A stretch of DNA of 64,000 bases. Source: Phycisphaerales bacterium (lineage in GTDB: Bacteria > Planctomycetota > Phycisphaerae > Phycisphaerales > UBA1924). A program made the translations under genes and the position numbers. The stretch is from the NCBI GenBank assembly GCA_040221175.1, contig JAVJVK010000015.1, positions 62,001 to 126,000 on the forward strand, written 5' to 3'. The notes below the pieces were generated by a model. That model searched no databases and was not told the origin of the DNA. It saw only the letters and a program-made list of their open reading frames with translations. This document shows positions 10,001-17,905 of this stretch, piece after piece (positions within the stretch are counted from its first letter, which is position 1; each line of letters opens with the position of its first letter).

Positions 10001-11620
10001 GACGAGGCGGTCGAGGTGATCGATCAACTGATCGCGTCGGGCCAGGACACCGACGGCATGCTGAAGCTGGCGCGGGTGGAAGCCTATATCCGCGGCGATA
10101 TGCCCGACAGGGCCCAGCAGGCGCTGGACGGGCTCGACAGCACGCTTGCGAATTCGGAAGCCGCGGGCATCCTGCGGGCCGATCTGGCGTTGGCCCGGGG
10201 CGACAGCGACGCGGCACGCCAGGCCATCAGCAACACGCTGGCGACCCATCCGACGTCGGCCCGTGCGTACGTGCGCCGCGCCGAGATCATCTACAACGAG
10301 GTTCGGACGGACGATTCGATCCCACAGGCCGAGCGGAACCAGTTGCTGCGCGACGCCGGCGAAGACGTCAGCGAAGCCATTCGCCAGGATCCCGGCCGGT
10401 GGGAGGCCTACCGGCTGCGGGCCTTGATCGCCATGGAACAGGGCCGGTACGACGACGCGGCCCGAGCGGTCGCCAGTGCCCTGGAGATCAACCCCGGCCT
10501 GAGCCAGCTGCGCAACCAACTCATTCGCCGACTGGTGCAGAACGGCGACACGCCCCGGGCGATGACCGTAGTCGATGCGGCATTGCAGGCGAACCCGGCG
10601 GACGTGGACCTGCGTGTCAACATGGCTCGCCTCATGGCCGACCTGGGCCGGACCGGTGAATCGATCCGGCTGTTCGAGCAGTCCCTTGCACAGCGTCGTA
10701 ACCCGGAGATCGCGGCGCAGTTCGTTGAATTCCTGCTCAACCTGAACACAGGCGAAGCACGTGCCAAGGCGAGACAGGTACTGAGTGACACCAACCTGGA
10801 CGTCGCCGGTACGTGGCAGCTGCGGTTGATGTCTGCCGGACTGTCGATGCAGGAAGGCAATCGGCCACGCGCGATTGCCGAGGCCATTGCGTCGTTCGAG
10901 ATGGTGCGCAACGACACGGCGGGCGTGATCCGCTGGTTCAACGCGATGCCAGCCCTCATCAAGGACCACCCCACGCGGATGGAGATTGCGGTCCAACTCG
11001 CGCCCGAGCGAACCCCCGATCGCGTGGGCGAGATCATGATGGCTTCGCTGATGCTTCAGGACCCTTCAACCGAGCAGCAGGGGCTCAGCGAGCTTGCCCG
11101 GCTTGCCGGAGACCGAGAGGCCATCGTGGCCGTGCGATCAGGCCAGCTCTTGGGGGACAAGCTGTACGAGCGCGGTGACTACCAGCGAGCGGCGGAGGCG
11201 TGGCGTGCCGTGATTGCACTCAATCCCCAGTCGGGCCAGTCGCTGAACAATCTGGCGTATGTCTTGGCGACGGAAATGGGCCAGTGTGAGCAGGCCATCA
11301 AACTGGCGAACCGTGCGAAGGAAGCCGGCGGCATCGCGCCCGCCATCGTCCAGAGCACGCTTTCGGTAGCGTACATGGAGTGCGACCGGCTGGCCGAGGC
11401 CCAGCAAGCGGCCGACGAGTTGTCCACCATCGCTCGCGGTTCGCCCGAGGAAGCGCTCGCCGAGATTCGGCAGGGACAGATCGATCTGGCGAACGGCCGG
11501 ATTGACGCGGCACGCACGCATGCGAGCGATGCTTCCGACCTGCTTGAAGCGTGGGGTGGGCGCGCCGAGGCGTATCGCTCCATCCTTGAAGAACTGCAAC
11601 AGGAGCTGGATGGGCGCTGA
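7016..11620 (+). CDS. Giant membrane-anchored TPR protein
   Basis: A 1534-residue protein with one N-terminal transmembrane helix (about residues 8-32) and then tetratricopeptide repeats along nearly the whole length, for example 'YEAAQQFMQAGDFVEAEKSY' at the start and 'SLNNLAYVLATEMGQCEQAI' near the end. It corresponds in position and build to the large TPR proteins found in exosortase/exopolysaccharide clusters, probably a periplasmic scaffold for the export complex. A strong site (GGAGG, 7012 region minus 7 nt) precedes the ATG. A 5-bp stem with a TTCG loop (11649-11662) lies just after the stop. Confidence 0.88.
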   Translation: MAARVNVRFVAILCTIVGVVFVGMAGAAYFIVKKSASDHYEAAQQFMQAGDFVEAEKSYGKAVNKEPTNVVYLESWIESIEKLTPETQTKYADVYWKNYVPGLRQLAVAQRTNVDAWDKFLGTQYEQRNVFGAGGRSNWQSLLSETNFALEQFLATEQANDEQADWHRLRRYRALSNLNMRLGSGEADPDFKDKTVLDFEAALRVDPDDDEAAVGLYEWLMAEANENRMGRTDPQVYLDRAKETLDDFLAENPNHPRVLIARLYYDLQVAARPLRDLRTQEERVRANLALASEFKPRVEVIVDQVIRQSPPEMLTVEVAQLVHRLERLTSPGSSEIPLTNRILEAATQAAQDDPGTLAQIAFFEGVFAAESNDHERAISAFERVLESPDVPVSLEGIILTLLNGQAVLRQAQSAIELANAAEGDQVQAARDRVTEYREKVERYWTQGTPSVLLLDARIAYMRGELASAQGLAVSYQRESNGTDPQAHFLLSRIYMDRNQVGQAIEELKKFVELSPNVPEAWAQLSDLQDRVGDTDGAWESIVRAVQLAPDDPRIQRRYENFRIRTGQVQSDDPIQQALLGVDRMLDTTGGVSPRYEQAEQLIRGLMGQTDDARLYNALATIQGMQRKTDEALATIDEGLSKYPDNRLLQQLATQIRFMSGELPDDLEPIRAEMLQYRMAMRDGRTEDAQRHLEAAIKIDPDDAEVIQTQILRAIANEQWSEAERLIVRATELNADQAGGRVLRANLLQARGRSEEALGLINAVISDGLTSVPVLYRRAQIYRSLGRTEDAVADYQEILRRQPDSVTNVRDVIVALAELGRTKLALDIARRSQRIAGADETFLNQWLALEAQVGDSTAAMYRREEIREQDPGNRQNNLALASVYVKLGQWNKARQIIDELRAEQDDVALVMLDARWHAEQGDTRQAVDKFDQYMAARDRTGDLDARDVLSYANFLQSQNRSDLAIQKLRNALDQDTDESQPIRRRLALLLLAAGRSDEAVEVIDQLIASGQDTDGMLKLARVEAYIRGDMPDRAQQALDGLDSTLANSEAAGILRADLALARGDSDAARQAISNTLATHPTSARAYVRRAEIIYNEVRTDDSIPQAERNQLLRDAGEDVSEAIRQDPGRWEAYRLRALIAMEQGRYDDAARAVASALEINPGLSQLRNQLIRRLVQNGDTPRAMTVVDAALQANPADVDLRVNMARLMADLGRTGESIRLFEQSLAQRRNPEIAAQFVEFLLNLNTGEARAKARQVLSDTNLDVAGTWQLRLMSAGLSMQEGNRPRAIAEAIASFEMVRNDTAGVIRWFNAMPALIKDHPTRMEIAVQLAPERTPDRVGEIMMASLMLQDPSTEQQGLSELARLAGDREAIVAVRSGQLLGDKLYERGDYQRAAEAWRAVIALNPQSGQSLNNLAYVLATEMGQCEQAIKLANRAKEAGGIAPAIVQSTLSVAYMECDRLAEAQQAADELSTIARGSPEEALAEIRQGQIDLANGRIDAARTHASDASDLLEAWGGRAEAYRSILEELQQELDGR

Positions 11621-11648
11621 GGCGAAGAGGTTTTCGGACGTGTCCCGT

Positions 11649-11662
11649 GGGCCTTCGGGCCC
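11649..11662 (+). other. Intercistronic TTCG tetraloop hairpin
   Basis: GGGCC-TTCG-GGCCC in the 156-bp gap between the TPR gene and the Wzz-like gene. It has a very stable loop type and no T-tract. The rest of the gap shows no coding potential. Confidence 0.35.
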
Positions 11663-11776
11663 GGCGCACGAAACGGATTGCCCCTCAAACGGCACCCGGA
11701 CCGAACCCAGGAGCGCAGAAGGCCGACGTACAGCATGGGCCCTGAATCTGACCGGCCCGATTGACGAGAGAACAGC

Positions 11777-13996
11777 ATGACGATCGCATCTACATCCACG
11801 AACGGCTCCCTGAATGGCTCGCATGGCTCCGGCGGCGGGTCGGGCGCGCAAATCGGTACAAAGACGGCCGCGAGCGTTGATCCGCTGCGCGTGCTGCGCA
11901 AGTACAAGTTCGCGTTCGTCATCGCGGCGGTCGTCGGCGGCGTGCTCGGCGCCGGTGCTCACTTTGCGCTGGCCGAATTCCGACCGACCTGGAGTACGCC
12001 GGTCATCTACAAGTGCTATCCGCCACAAACCCGGCCCAACCCCGAGCAGATGAACATCGACGACGACGAGTTCGAGCGCTTCATGGCGACCGAAGCGGCG
12101 ATGATGGTGTCCGAGAACGTGCTGAGGCAGGCGGTCGAGAATCCGCGTCTGATAAACGAAGCTCCAAAGTGGATCTCGCGACACACCACCGGCGGCGTGG
12201 TCAACGTCGGCCAGGCCGTACTCGATCTCGAGAAGCAGGTCGGCGCCCGCGTACTGGCGGGCACCGATCTGATCCGCATGAGCGTGAGCTGGCGCGACCG
12301 CCAGGAGGTCGCCACGCTGGCCGAGGTGGTGAATGCAGCGTATCTGCAGGATCTCCGGCGGCGCGGTTCGCGTTCGACCACCGAGCGTCGTGAAGCAATC
12401 GAGCAGGCCATTCTGGGCCTGGAGACCGATTTCGATCAATCCGATCGCCGCCGCAACGAGATCGTCAGCTCGCGCAAGATGGACGTCCTGGACATCAATC
12501 AGAGCCAGGAGCGAGCGGAGATGATGATCGTGCTGGGGTCCATGCAGGAGCTTGGGCTCCAGTTGGAGGCCCTGCTGGCCCAGAAGGCCGAGATGGAGGC
12601 CCAGCTGCGCAACCCGGGCGGCCTTCAGTTCAACGACACCCTGCGGGCTCAGGTGGAGCTCCAGCCGCTGATCCAGAACCTTCGATCCCAGGTCGTGTTC
12701 CTGCAAGCCCAGCGCGCTACCGAGCGCGAGCGATTGGCCGAAGACAACCCGGTGATCCGCCGCATCGACGACCAAATCGCCGCTCTGGAACGCAGCCTCG
12801 ACCAGCAGCGTCAGGAATTGATGGAAGAGCTCTTCCAGACCCAGCTCGATCAACTCCGGCTGGGCGAGCAGCAGCTGCGCGCCCAGATGGCTCGCTTGGT
12901 CGAGCGTCGCACCGACCTGGGCGTACGGCTCCAGGAATTGGTGTATGCGGAGACCGAACTGAGCGATATCGAACGCCGCATGGAGCAGATCCTGGAACTC
13001 CAGCAGGAGTTCGAGACAGACCTGCGCATGCTGGATGCGACAAGCCAGATGACCACGGCGTCGCGCGTCGACGTCATCCAGTCGCCGCGCGTGCCGACGC
13101 AGATGGCCTTCCCGAAGATCTACATTCTGGTGCCGGCCGGCATGATCGTCGTCGTGGGCCTGGTGGCCGGTGGCGCGTACCTGCTGGAGATGGTCGACCA
13201 GCGGGTCAAGAGCCCGGCCGACATCGCGGCCTTGCCGAGCGTTCGCATCCTTGGGATGGTGCCGCACGTGACCGAAGACCCGGCCCGCATCGATACGCCC
13301 GAACGCGTGTTCGCCGAGCAGCCGCTGACGGCCATGAGCGAGAGCTATCGCCAGGTTCGCGGTGCACTGCTCAAGCGCATGCGAGCCGGCGGTCACAAGT
13401 CGCTGCTGGTGGTGCCGGCGATGCCCGGTTCGGGTGCGACCACGGTCGTCAGCAATCTGGCAGAGTCGCTTGCGGCGGCGGACAACCGCGTGATCGTGAT
13501 CGATACCAACATCCGCCGACCGCGCTTGCACGAGGTCTTTGGCCTGCCCATGGGGCCGGGCGTGGGCGAGGTGCTCGCCGGAGCAGCCCTGAGTGACGTG
13601 GCCCAGCAGACCGGCAACCCGAACCTTCGGGTGATCACGTGCGGTGAGCCCGGCAATCGCCAACTCGAGGCGCTGGCCACTGGAGCGATCGTCAAGCTCA
13701 TCAAGCAAGCGACCGCCGAGGCGGACTTCGTGATCCTGGATGTCTCTCCGGCGACGGTTTCGGGCGATGCCCAGGCGCTTGCGCAGGTCGTGGATGCCAC
13801 CATGCTGGTTGCCAAGGCGTTTGGGGAGACCCGCGGCCAGATCGGCCGTCTGTCACGGGAACTCGATGAACAGCCCGCCCGCTATCTTGGCGTGCTGGTC
13901 AACGCGGCACGCAACGCGAGCGGTGGATACCTTCGAGGGAACCTCCGCGCCGGGCACAGCTACACGGCCAAGGCGAAGACGCCCGCCAAGAGCTGA
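11777..13996 (+). CDS. Wzz / BY-kinase-like polysaccharide chain-length protein with degenerate Walker A
   Basis: A 739-residue protein. A Ser/Gly-rich head is followed by a first transmembrane helix (about residues 48-68), a long coiled-coil Wzz-type periplasmic part (to about 445), a second helix near 452-474 and a cytoplasmic P-loop domain from about 535. It would control the length of the polysaccharide and link to the export lipoprotein. The P-loop reads PGSGATT at residues 550-556, so the catalytic Lys is Ala554. Walker A' is kept as IDTNIRRP, and the Walker B region is 'FVILDVSP'. The C-terminus has only two tyrosines, not the usual cluster. ATP-driven autophosphorylation is therefore doubtful. 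The neighbours all belong to the same pathway. Confidence 0.9.
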   Translation: MTIASTSTNGSLNGSHGSGGGSGAQIGTKTAASVDPLRVLRKYKFAFVIAAVVGGVLGAGAHFALAEFRPTWSTPVIYKCYPPQTRPNPEQMNIDDDEFERFMATEAAMMVSENVLRQAVENPRLINEAPKWISRHTTGGVVNVGQAVLDLEKQVGARVLAGTDLIRMSVSWRDRQEVATLAEVVNAAYLQDLRRRGSRSTTERREAIEQAILGLETDFDQSDRRRNEIVSSRKMDVLDINQSQERAEMMIVLGSMQELGLQLEALLAQKAEMEAQLRNPGGLQFNDTLRAQVELQPLIQNLRSQVVFLQAQRATERERLAEDNPVIRRIDDQIAALERSLDQQRQELMEELFQTQLDQLRLGEQQLRAQMARLVERRTDLGVRLQELVYAETELSDIERRMEQILELQQEFETDLRMLDATSQMTTASRVDVIQSPRVPTQMAFPKIYILVPAGMIVVVGLVAGGAYLLEMVDQRVKSPADIAALPSVRILGMVPHVTEDPARIDTPERVFAEQPLTAMSESYRQVRGALLKRMRAGGHKSLLVVPAMPGSGATTVVSNLAESLAAADNRVIVIDTNIRRPRLHEVFGLPMGPGVGEVLAGAALSDVAQQTGNPNLRVITCGEPGNRQLEALATGAIVKLIKQATAEADFVILDVSPATVSGDAQALAQVVDATMLVAKAFGETRGQIGRLSRELDEQPARYLGVLVNAARNASGGYLRGNLRAGHSYTAKAKTPAKS

Positions 13997-14012
13997 GCCG
14001 GTTCGTACCGGC
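13997..14012 (+). other. Intercistronic hairpin after the Wzz-like gene
   Basis: GCCGGT-TCGT-ACCGGC, a 6-bp stem with a 4-nt loop that starts right after the stop codon. There is no T-tract. It is followed at once by the Shine-Dalgarno site of the epimerase gene. Confidence 0.35.
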
Positions 14013-14046
14013 CGGCCCGGGCCAGAGGTTCAGGAGAGATTCGCCG

Positions 14047-15060
14047 TTGCGTGACGACGCCGCCAACCCGACGGGAGCCGCTCGCCGGGTGCTTGTCACC
14101 GGCGGGGCCGGGTTCATTGGTTCGCACATCGTTGAGCTTCTGCTGGCGCGTGGCGACGACGTTGTCGTCGTCGACAACCTGTCCACTGGCGTTCGTGCCA
14201 ACCTTCCCGAGCCACACGGACGATTGCGGTTCGTCCAAGCCGATCTGCGCGAGTGGTTGCTCGATCAGTCGACCGAGGGGGCGCAATTCCAAGAAATCTA
14301 CCACATGGCCGCGGCCGTGGGCGTGGAACTCATCATCGAGGATCCCATCGGCAGCATCGAGACCAATACCGAACAGACCAGCGCTCTGCTTCGATACGCT
14401 TCGGCTATGCCCAGCCGGCCCGCGGTCTTGGTGGCCAGCAGTTCCGAGGTGTACGGCAAGAGCGATCGCGTGCCATTCCGAGAAGACGATGACGTGGTGT
14501 ATGGGCCGACGACCGCAACGCGATGGTCGTACGCGTGCTCGAAGGCACTCGACGAGTACTTGGCGCTGGCGCATCACCGGGCGCACGGGCTTGGCGTTGT
14601 CGTGGTCCGCCTGTTCAACACCGTGGGGCCACGCCAGGTTGGTCGTTATGGGATGGTCTTGCCCAGATTCGTTGCCGCCGCGCTGGCCAATGAGCCCCTG
14701 CGCGTGTTTGGCGACGGCGAACAGGTCCGGTGCTTCTGCGACGTCCGAGACGTCTCTCGCGCCCTGGTCGATCTGCTGGGCTCGCCGTCGGCTCGCGGAA
14801 GCATCTTTAACGTCGGCAGCGAATCGGCCATCAGCATTCATGACCTTGCCCGCACGGTGGTCGAGATTCTGGGTTCCCAGTCGACCATCGTGCGCGTTCC
14901 CTACGACGAGGCGTATGGGCCCGGCTTCGAAGACTTGCAGCGACGCGTGCCAGACCTCACGCGCCTGAGGGCCGCAATCGCCTTTGAGCCCGAGCATGAT
15001 CTCGCCGACACGATCCGTGCAGTAGCCGAGGCGATGGGGCCGGCCGGGGTGAGCCCGTGA
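14047..15060 (+). CDS. NAD-dependent epimerase/dehydratase (nucleotide-sugar)
   Basis: A 337-residue extended short-chain dehydrogenase that modifies a nucleotide-linked sugar, most like UDP-glucose 4-epimerase or UDP-glucuronate decarboxylase. It has the NAD-binding GGAGFIG near residue 19, then 'VVDNLSTG', 'SSSEVYG' with the catalytic Ser, and 'YACSK' with the catalytic Tyr-Lys pair. 'RLFNTVGPRQ' and 'RCFCDVRDV' are typical of the family. The start is TTG, supported by a GGAGAG site 8 nt upstream. The end overlaps the WecA-like gene by 4 nt. Its product probably feeds that transferase. Confidence 0.92.
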   Translation: MRDDAANPTGAARRVLVTGGAGFIGSHIVELLLARGDDVVVVDNLSTGVRANLPEPHGRLRFVQADLREWLLDQSTEGAQFQEIYHMAAAVGVELIIEDPIGSIETNTEQTSALLRYASAMPSRPAVLVASSSEVYGKSDRVPFREDDDVVYGPTTATRWSYACSKALDEYLALAHHRAHGLGVVVVRLFNTVGPRQVGRYGMVLPRFVAAALANEPLRVFGDGEQVRCFCDVRDVSRALVDLLGSPSARGSIFNVGSESAISIHDLARTVVEILGSQSTIVRVPYDEAYGPGFEDLQRRVPDLTRLRAAIAFEPEHDLADTIRAVAEAMGPAGVSP

Positions 15061-16418
15061 GCCTTCTTGCCGCCATGACCACCTTCGGGCTGCCGCCGAT
15101 CGATCCGGGCATGTTTGCCGAGCCCTCAGCGGGTGCTGCACCAGAGGCGAGCGAGCTTGCTACGTCGGGTTTGGCGATCTTTCATCGCTTCATCTGGGTA
15201 TTCGTAGCGGCGTTCGCGATCACGATCATCGCCACGCCGATCGTCCGCCGAATCGCGCTCGCCGCGGGCATCATCGACCGCCCCAGCGATCCCCGAAAGG
15301 TCCATCGCGTGCCTGTGGCCTACTTGGGCGGGCTGGCGGTGTTCATGGGCATCATGGGAGGTACGCTGGTCAGTTACCTCGGGACGGCGTGGGGCGATCT
15401 GGCAGTGGTCTATCCCAGCGAGCACATGATCGACGGTGAGTACCACGCCGTCGTGCCCATCAGCGTCCTCCTAGGCATGGCCGTCATTACGGTCGTGGGC
15501 CTGCTGGACGACGCGATTGGTATCCGTCCCGGGCTGAAGATCAGCGGCCAGCTCGTTGCTGCGGCGGCGCTGGCGATCGAGAACGTGGGCGTCCGCGTCG
15601 CCCAAGGCGTGCTGCGCCCGGTGGGCGAAGCACTGGTCAGCCTGGGCGTGCTGGGCAACAGCGATCTGATCTTCTACGTGCCGATCCCGGGCCTCGAGGC
15701 TCCGATCCAGTTAGATCTGGTGTATTGGGCGGGGGCCGGCGTCATCGCGGTGTTCGTCATCGGCGCCTGCAATGCGGCGAACCTCATCGATGGGCTCGAT
15801 GGCTTGCTGACCGGGACGACCACGATCACCATCGTCGGGCTGACGATCCTGGCCCTCTCACTGATGGTCATCGACCAGGGGCCACGCGACGCCCAGCGTC
15901 TGGTGATGTGCCTGGCGGTGCTGGGGGCCTGCATGGGCTTCTTGCCGCACAACTTCAACCCTGCCTCGATCTTCCTGGGCGATTGCGGCTCGATGTTATT
16001 GGGTTATTGCACCATCGTGATCATCCTGACGCTGGGGGACATGGGCCAGACGCACCTCGTGCTGGCCGGGCTGATGATGTTCGCCGTCCCGATCATCGAC
16101 AGCGTGCTGGCCATCGTTCGCCGACGGATGAGCGGCAAGAGCATTACCGATGCGGACGACCAGCACCTGCACCACATGCTCAAGCGGGCCTTGGGCGTCA
16201 AGGGGGCGGTGCTGGCGTTGTACGGCATTACGGCCTGCTTCACGGCCCTGGGCCTGGCCATGAGCCTCAGCCGGGCCCGGGTGGTCTATGCCCTGGCGCT
16301 TATTGTCATCTGCTACGTGGGCGTGACGGCGATCAAGATCAGCCGCCGGCAATACCTCGAGAATCAGGCATCGCTGGCCATCGATGCGGCCAACCGCCCC
16401 AAGCGATCCGCCTCCTGA
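15057..16418 (+). CDS. WecA/TagO-like undecaprenyl-phosphate sugar-1-phosphate transferase
   Basis: A 453-residue polytopic enzyme of the MraY/WecA family that starts a lipid-linked glycan by moving a HexNAc-1-phosphate onto undecaprenyl phosphate at the inner membrane. Its signatures are visible in order: 'PRKVHRVP', 'GLLDDAIGIRPG', 'NLIDGLDGL', 'FLGDCGSMLLG' and the late 'DQHLHHML', the His-rich motif that sets WecA/TagO/Rfe apart from MraY. The start is GTG overlapping the epimerase stop (GTGA). It is likely the initiating enzyme for the polysaccharide exported by the upstream genes. A 6-bp stem (16420-16439) lies just past the stop. Confidence 0.92.
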   Translation: MSLLAAMTTFGLPPIDPGMFAEPSAGAAPEASELATSGLAIFHRFIWVFVAAFAITIIATPIVRRIALAAGIIDRPSDPRKVHRVPVAYLGGLAVFMGIMGGTLVSYLGTAWGDLAVVYPSEHMIDGEYHAVVPISVLLGMAVITVVGLLDDAIGIRPGLKISGQLVAAAALAIENVGVRVAQGVLRPVGEALVSLGVLGNSDLIFYVPIPGLEAPIQLDLVYWAGAGVIAVFVIGACNAANLIDGLDGLLTGTTTITIVGLTILALSLMVIDQGPRDAQRLVMCLAVLGACMGFLPHNFNPASIFLGDCGSMLLGYCTIVIILTLGDMGQTHLVLAGLMMFAVPIIDSVLAIVRRRMSGKSITDADDQHLHHMLKRALGVKGAVLALYGITACFTALGLAMSLSRARVVYALALIVICYVGVTAIKISRRQYLENQASLAIDAANRPKRSAS

Positions 16419-16460
16419 GGCTCGGCCGCAAACCCGAGCAGACGGGCGACATCGAGGCGA

Positions 16461-16466
16461 TAGAAT
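16461..16466 (+). promoter_or_regulatory. -10-like TAGAAT, leaderless start of parA
   Basis: TAGAAT with 6 nt to the ATG at 16473 and no Shine-Dalgarno site. It suggests that parA is transcribed on its own even though it is co-directional with the genes before it. Confidence 0.5.
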
Positions 16467-16472
16467 CGCGCG

Positions 16473-17513
16473 ATGGATAGCGCACCGCACGGCCAGAATC
16501 TCGCACCGAATGGGCAGCCGAGCCAGAGCAGGCCGCCCAGGGTGTTCGCGTTGATGAACCAGAAGGGTGGCGTGGGAAAGTCCACGACGGCGGTAAACCT
16601 CGCCGCCGCGCTCGCCCGGCTGGGCAAGCGAGTGCTGCTGGTCGACCTGGATCCCCAGGCCCACGCCACGCTCCACCTTGGTGTTTCCGCGGATGGCCAG
16701 GACGCGCCGGCCACCGTCTACGACGCTTTGCTTGAGCCAACCTCCGTCGAAATGACCCCCGCGGGCGAAAACCTCTGGCTGCTTCCCAGCGAGACGGATC
16801 TGGCGGCAGTCGAAACCGAACTGGCCCAGGCCGATGGCCGGCATCACCGGCTGAGGTTGGCGATCGAGGCGGCATGCGAAGCGCAAGCCATTGACGTGGT
16901 GCTCATCGACTGTCCGCCCAGCCTTGGGTTGCTCACGCTCAATGGCCTGGCGGCGGCCGACGAAGTCGTCATCCCCATGCAGGCGCACTTCCTGGCGTTG
17001 CACGGCGTTGGCAAACTGCTCGAAACGGTGCGCATGGTCGCCAGGCAGGTGCGACCGCAGTTGAAGGTCGCCGGCGTCGTCCTCTGCATGTACGACCAGC
17101 AGGCCAGCCATACCCAGGAAGTCGTGGGCGATATGGAGGCTTTCTTCGCCGAGGGCAGAGAGCGGGATGTTCCCTGGAAGGGGGCCCGAGTGCTTTGGCC
17201 GCCGATCCGCCGCAACATCAAGTTGGCCGAGGCTCCCAGCTTTGGTCAATCGATCTTTGACTATGCCCCGCAAGCCGCCGGAGCGCGGGACTACGCGGCG
17301 CTTGCCAAGCATTTCGTGGCGCTCATCGAACCCGCTGGGCCAGCCATGATCGCCTCTTCATCCACCCCGAGCAAGCCAGAGACGCAACCGGAAGTGGAAC
17401 CTAAGGCAGATGAAGGCGAGGATGCCGGGGGCGCCTCGCCCGCCTCGGCTGCGGACGATGCCGAGCCGCCCGAGATCGTGACCCCGCCCAGCCAGCAGCA
17501 GCACGCGTCGTGA
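16473..17513 (+). CDS. parA: ParA/Soj-family ATPase without a ParB neighbour
   Basis: A 346-residue Soj-type partition ATPase. The deviant Walker A is intact (KGGVGKSTT, near residue 31), with 'VLLVDLDPQAHAT' and 'VVLIDCPPSLGLL' following. The catalytic core ends near residue 285. After it comes a ~55-residue acidic, Pro/Ser/Ala-rich tail that is not part of the family. There is no parB next to it; instead it sits between a WecA-like transferase and VanZ/MurJ. It may be the chromosomal ParA with ParB elsewhere, or a positioner for envelope machinery. It overlaps VanZ by 4 nt. Confidence 0.9.
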   Translation: MDSAPHGQNLAPNGQPSQSRPPRVFALMNQKGGVGKSTTAVNLAAALARLGKRVLLVDLDPQAHATLHLGVSADGQDAPATVYDALLEPTSVEMTPAGENLWLLPSETDLAAVETELAQADGRHHRLRLAIEAACEAQAIDVVLIDCPPSLGLLTLNGLAAADEVVIPMQAHFLALHGVGKLLETVRMVARQVRPQLKVAGVVLCMYDQQASHTQEVVGDMEAFFAEGRERDVPWKGARVLWPPIRRNIKLAEAPSFGQSIFDYAPQAAGARDYAALAKHFVALIEPAGPAMIASSSTPSKPETQPEVEPKADEGEDAGGASPASAADDAEPPEIVTPPSQQQHAS

Positions 17514-17905
17514 CCGAACACCACCGCCGGGCGCTCCGGGTGGGCTTCGTGGTCTATGCCGTTGCCCTGTTCGTTGCGACGCATAAGCCGGGGGTGCAGG
17601 TCAACGTGGTTCCGGGCGTGAGGCTCGACCTGCTGATCCACATGGCCGCGTTCGGCGTGTGGACCGCTCTACTCGGGGTGACAGGCTGGCTGGGCAACGT
17701 TGGCCGCGTTGGGCGAGCTCTGTTGCTGGCCACCATCGGGATCGGCTACGCGGTGATCGATGAGTCTTCGCAAGCGTTGCCGATATTTGACCGGGTGTTC
17801 GATCCGACTGACATGGTGGCGAATTCGCTTGGGGCCATCGTGGCCTCCGGACTGCTCTTTGTGCTTTTGCGACGATGGGGTTCCGGAGCGGGAGATGCGG
17901 CGTGA
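17510..17905 (+). CDS. VanZ-family membrane protein
   Basis: A 131-residue protein with four helices. It has the VanZ pattern: an Asp-Leu-Leu-Ile-His-Met before helix 2, and late 'IDESSQ...FDPTDMVANSLGA', where D-E-x-x-Q and D-x-x-A-N-x-x-G are the conserved polar positions. The exact role of the family is not known; VanZ gives low-level teicoplanin resistance. The start is GTG overlapping the parA stop, and its own stop overlaps the murJ start, so parA-vanZ-murJ are coupled. Confidence 0.85.
   Translation: MTEHHRRALRVGFVVYAVALFVATHKPGVQVNVVPGVRLDLLIHMAAFGVWTALLGVTGWLGNVGRVGRALLLATIGIGYAVIDESSQALPIFDRVFDPTDMVANSLGAIVASGLLFVLLRRWGSGAGDAA

Noticed and set aside
7565-13708. Long open frames on the minus strand under the TPR and Wzz-like genes
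   Set aside because: They are shadow frames produced by high GC at third codon positions; their translations are His/Arg/Gly-rich and show no family.
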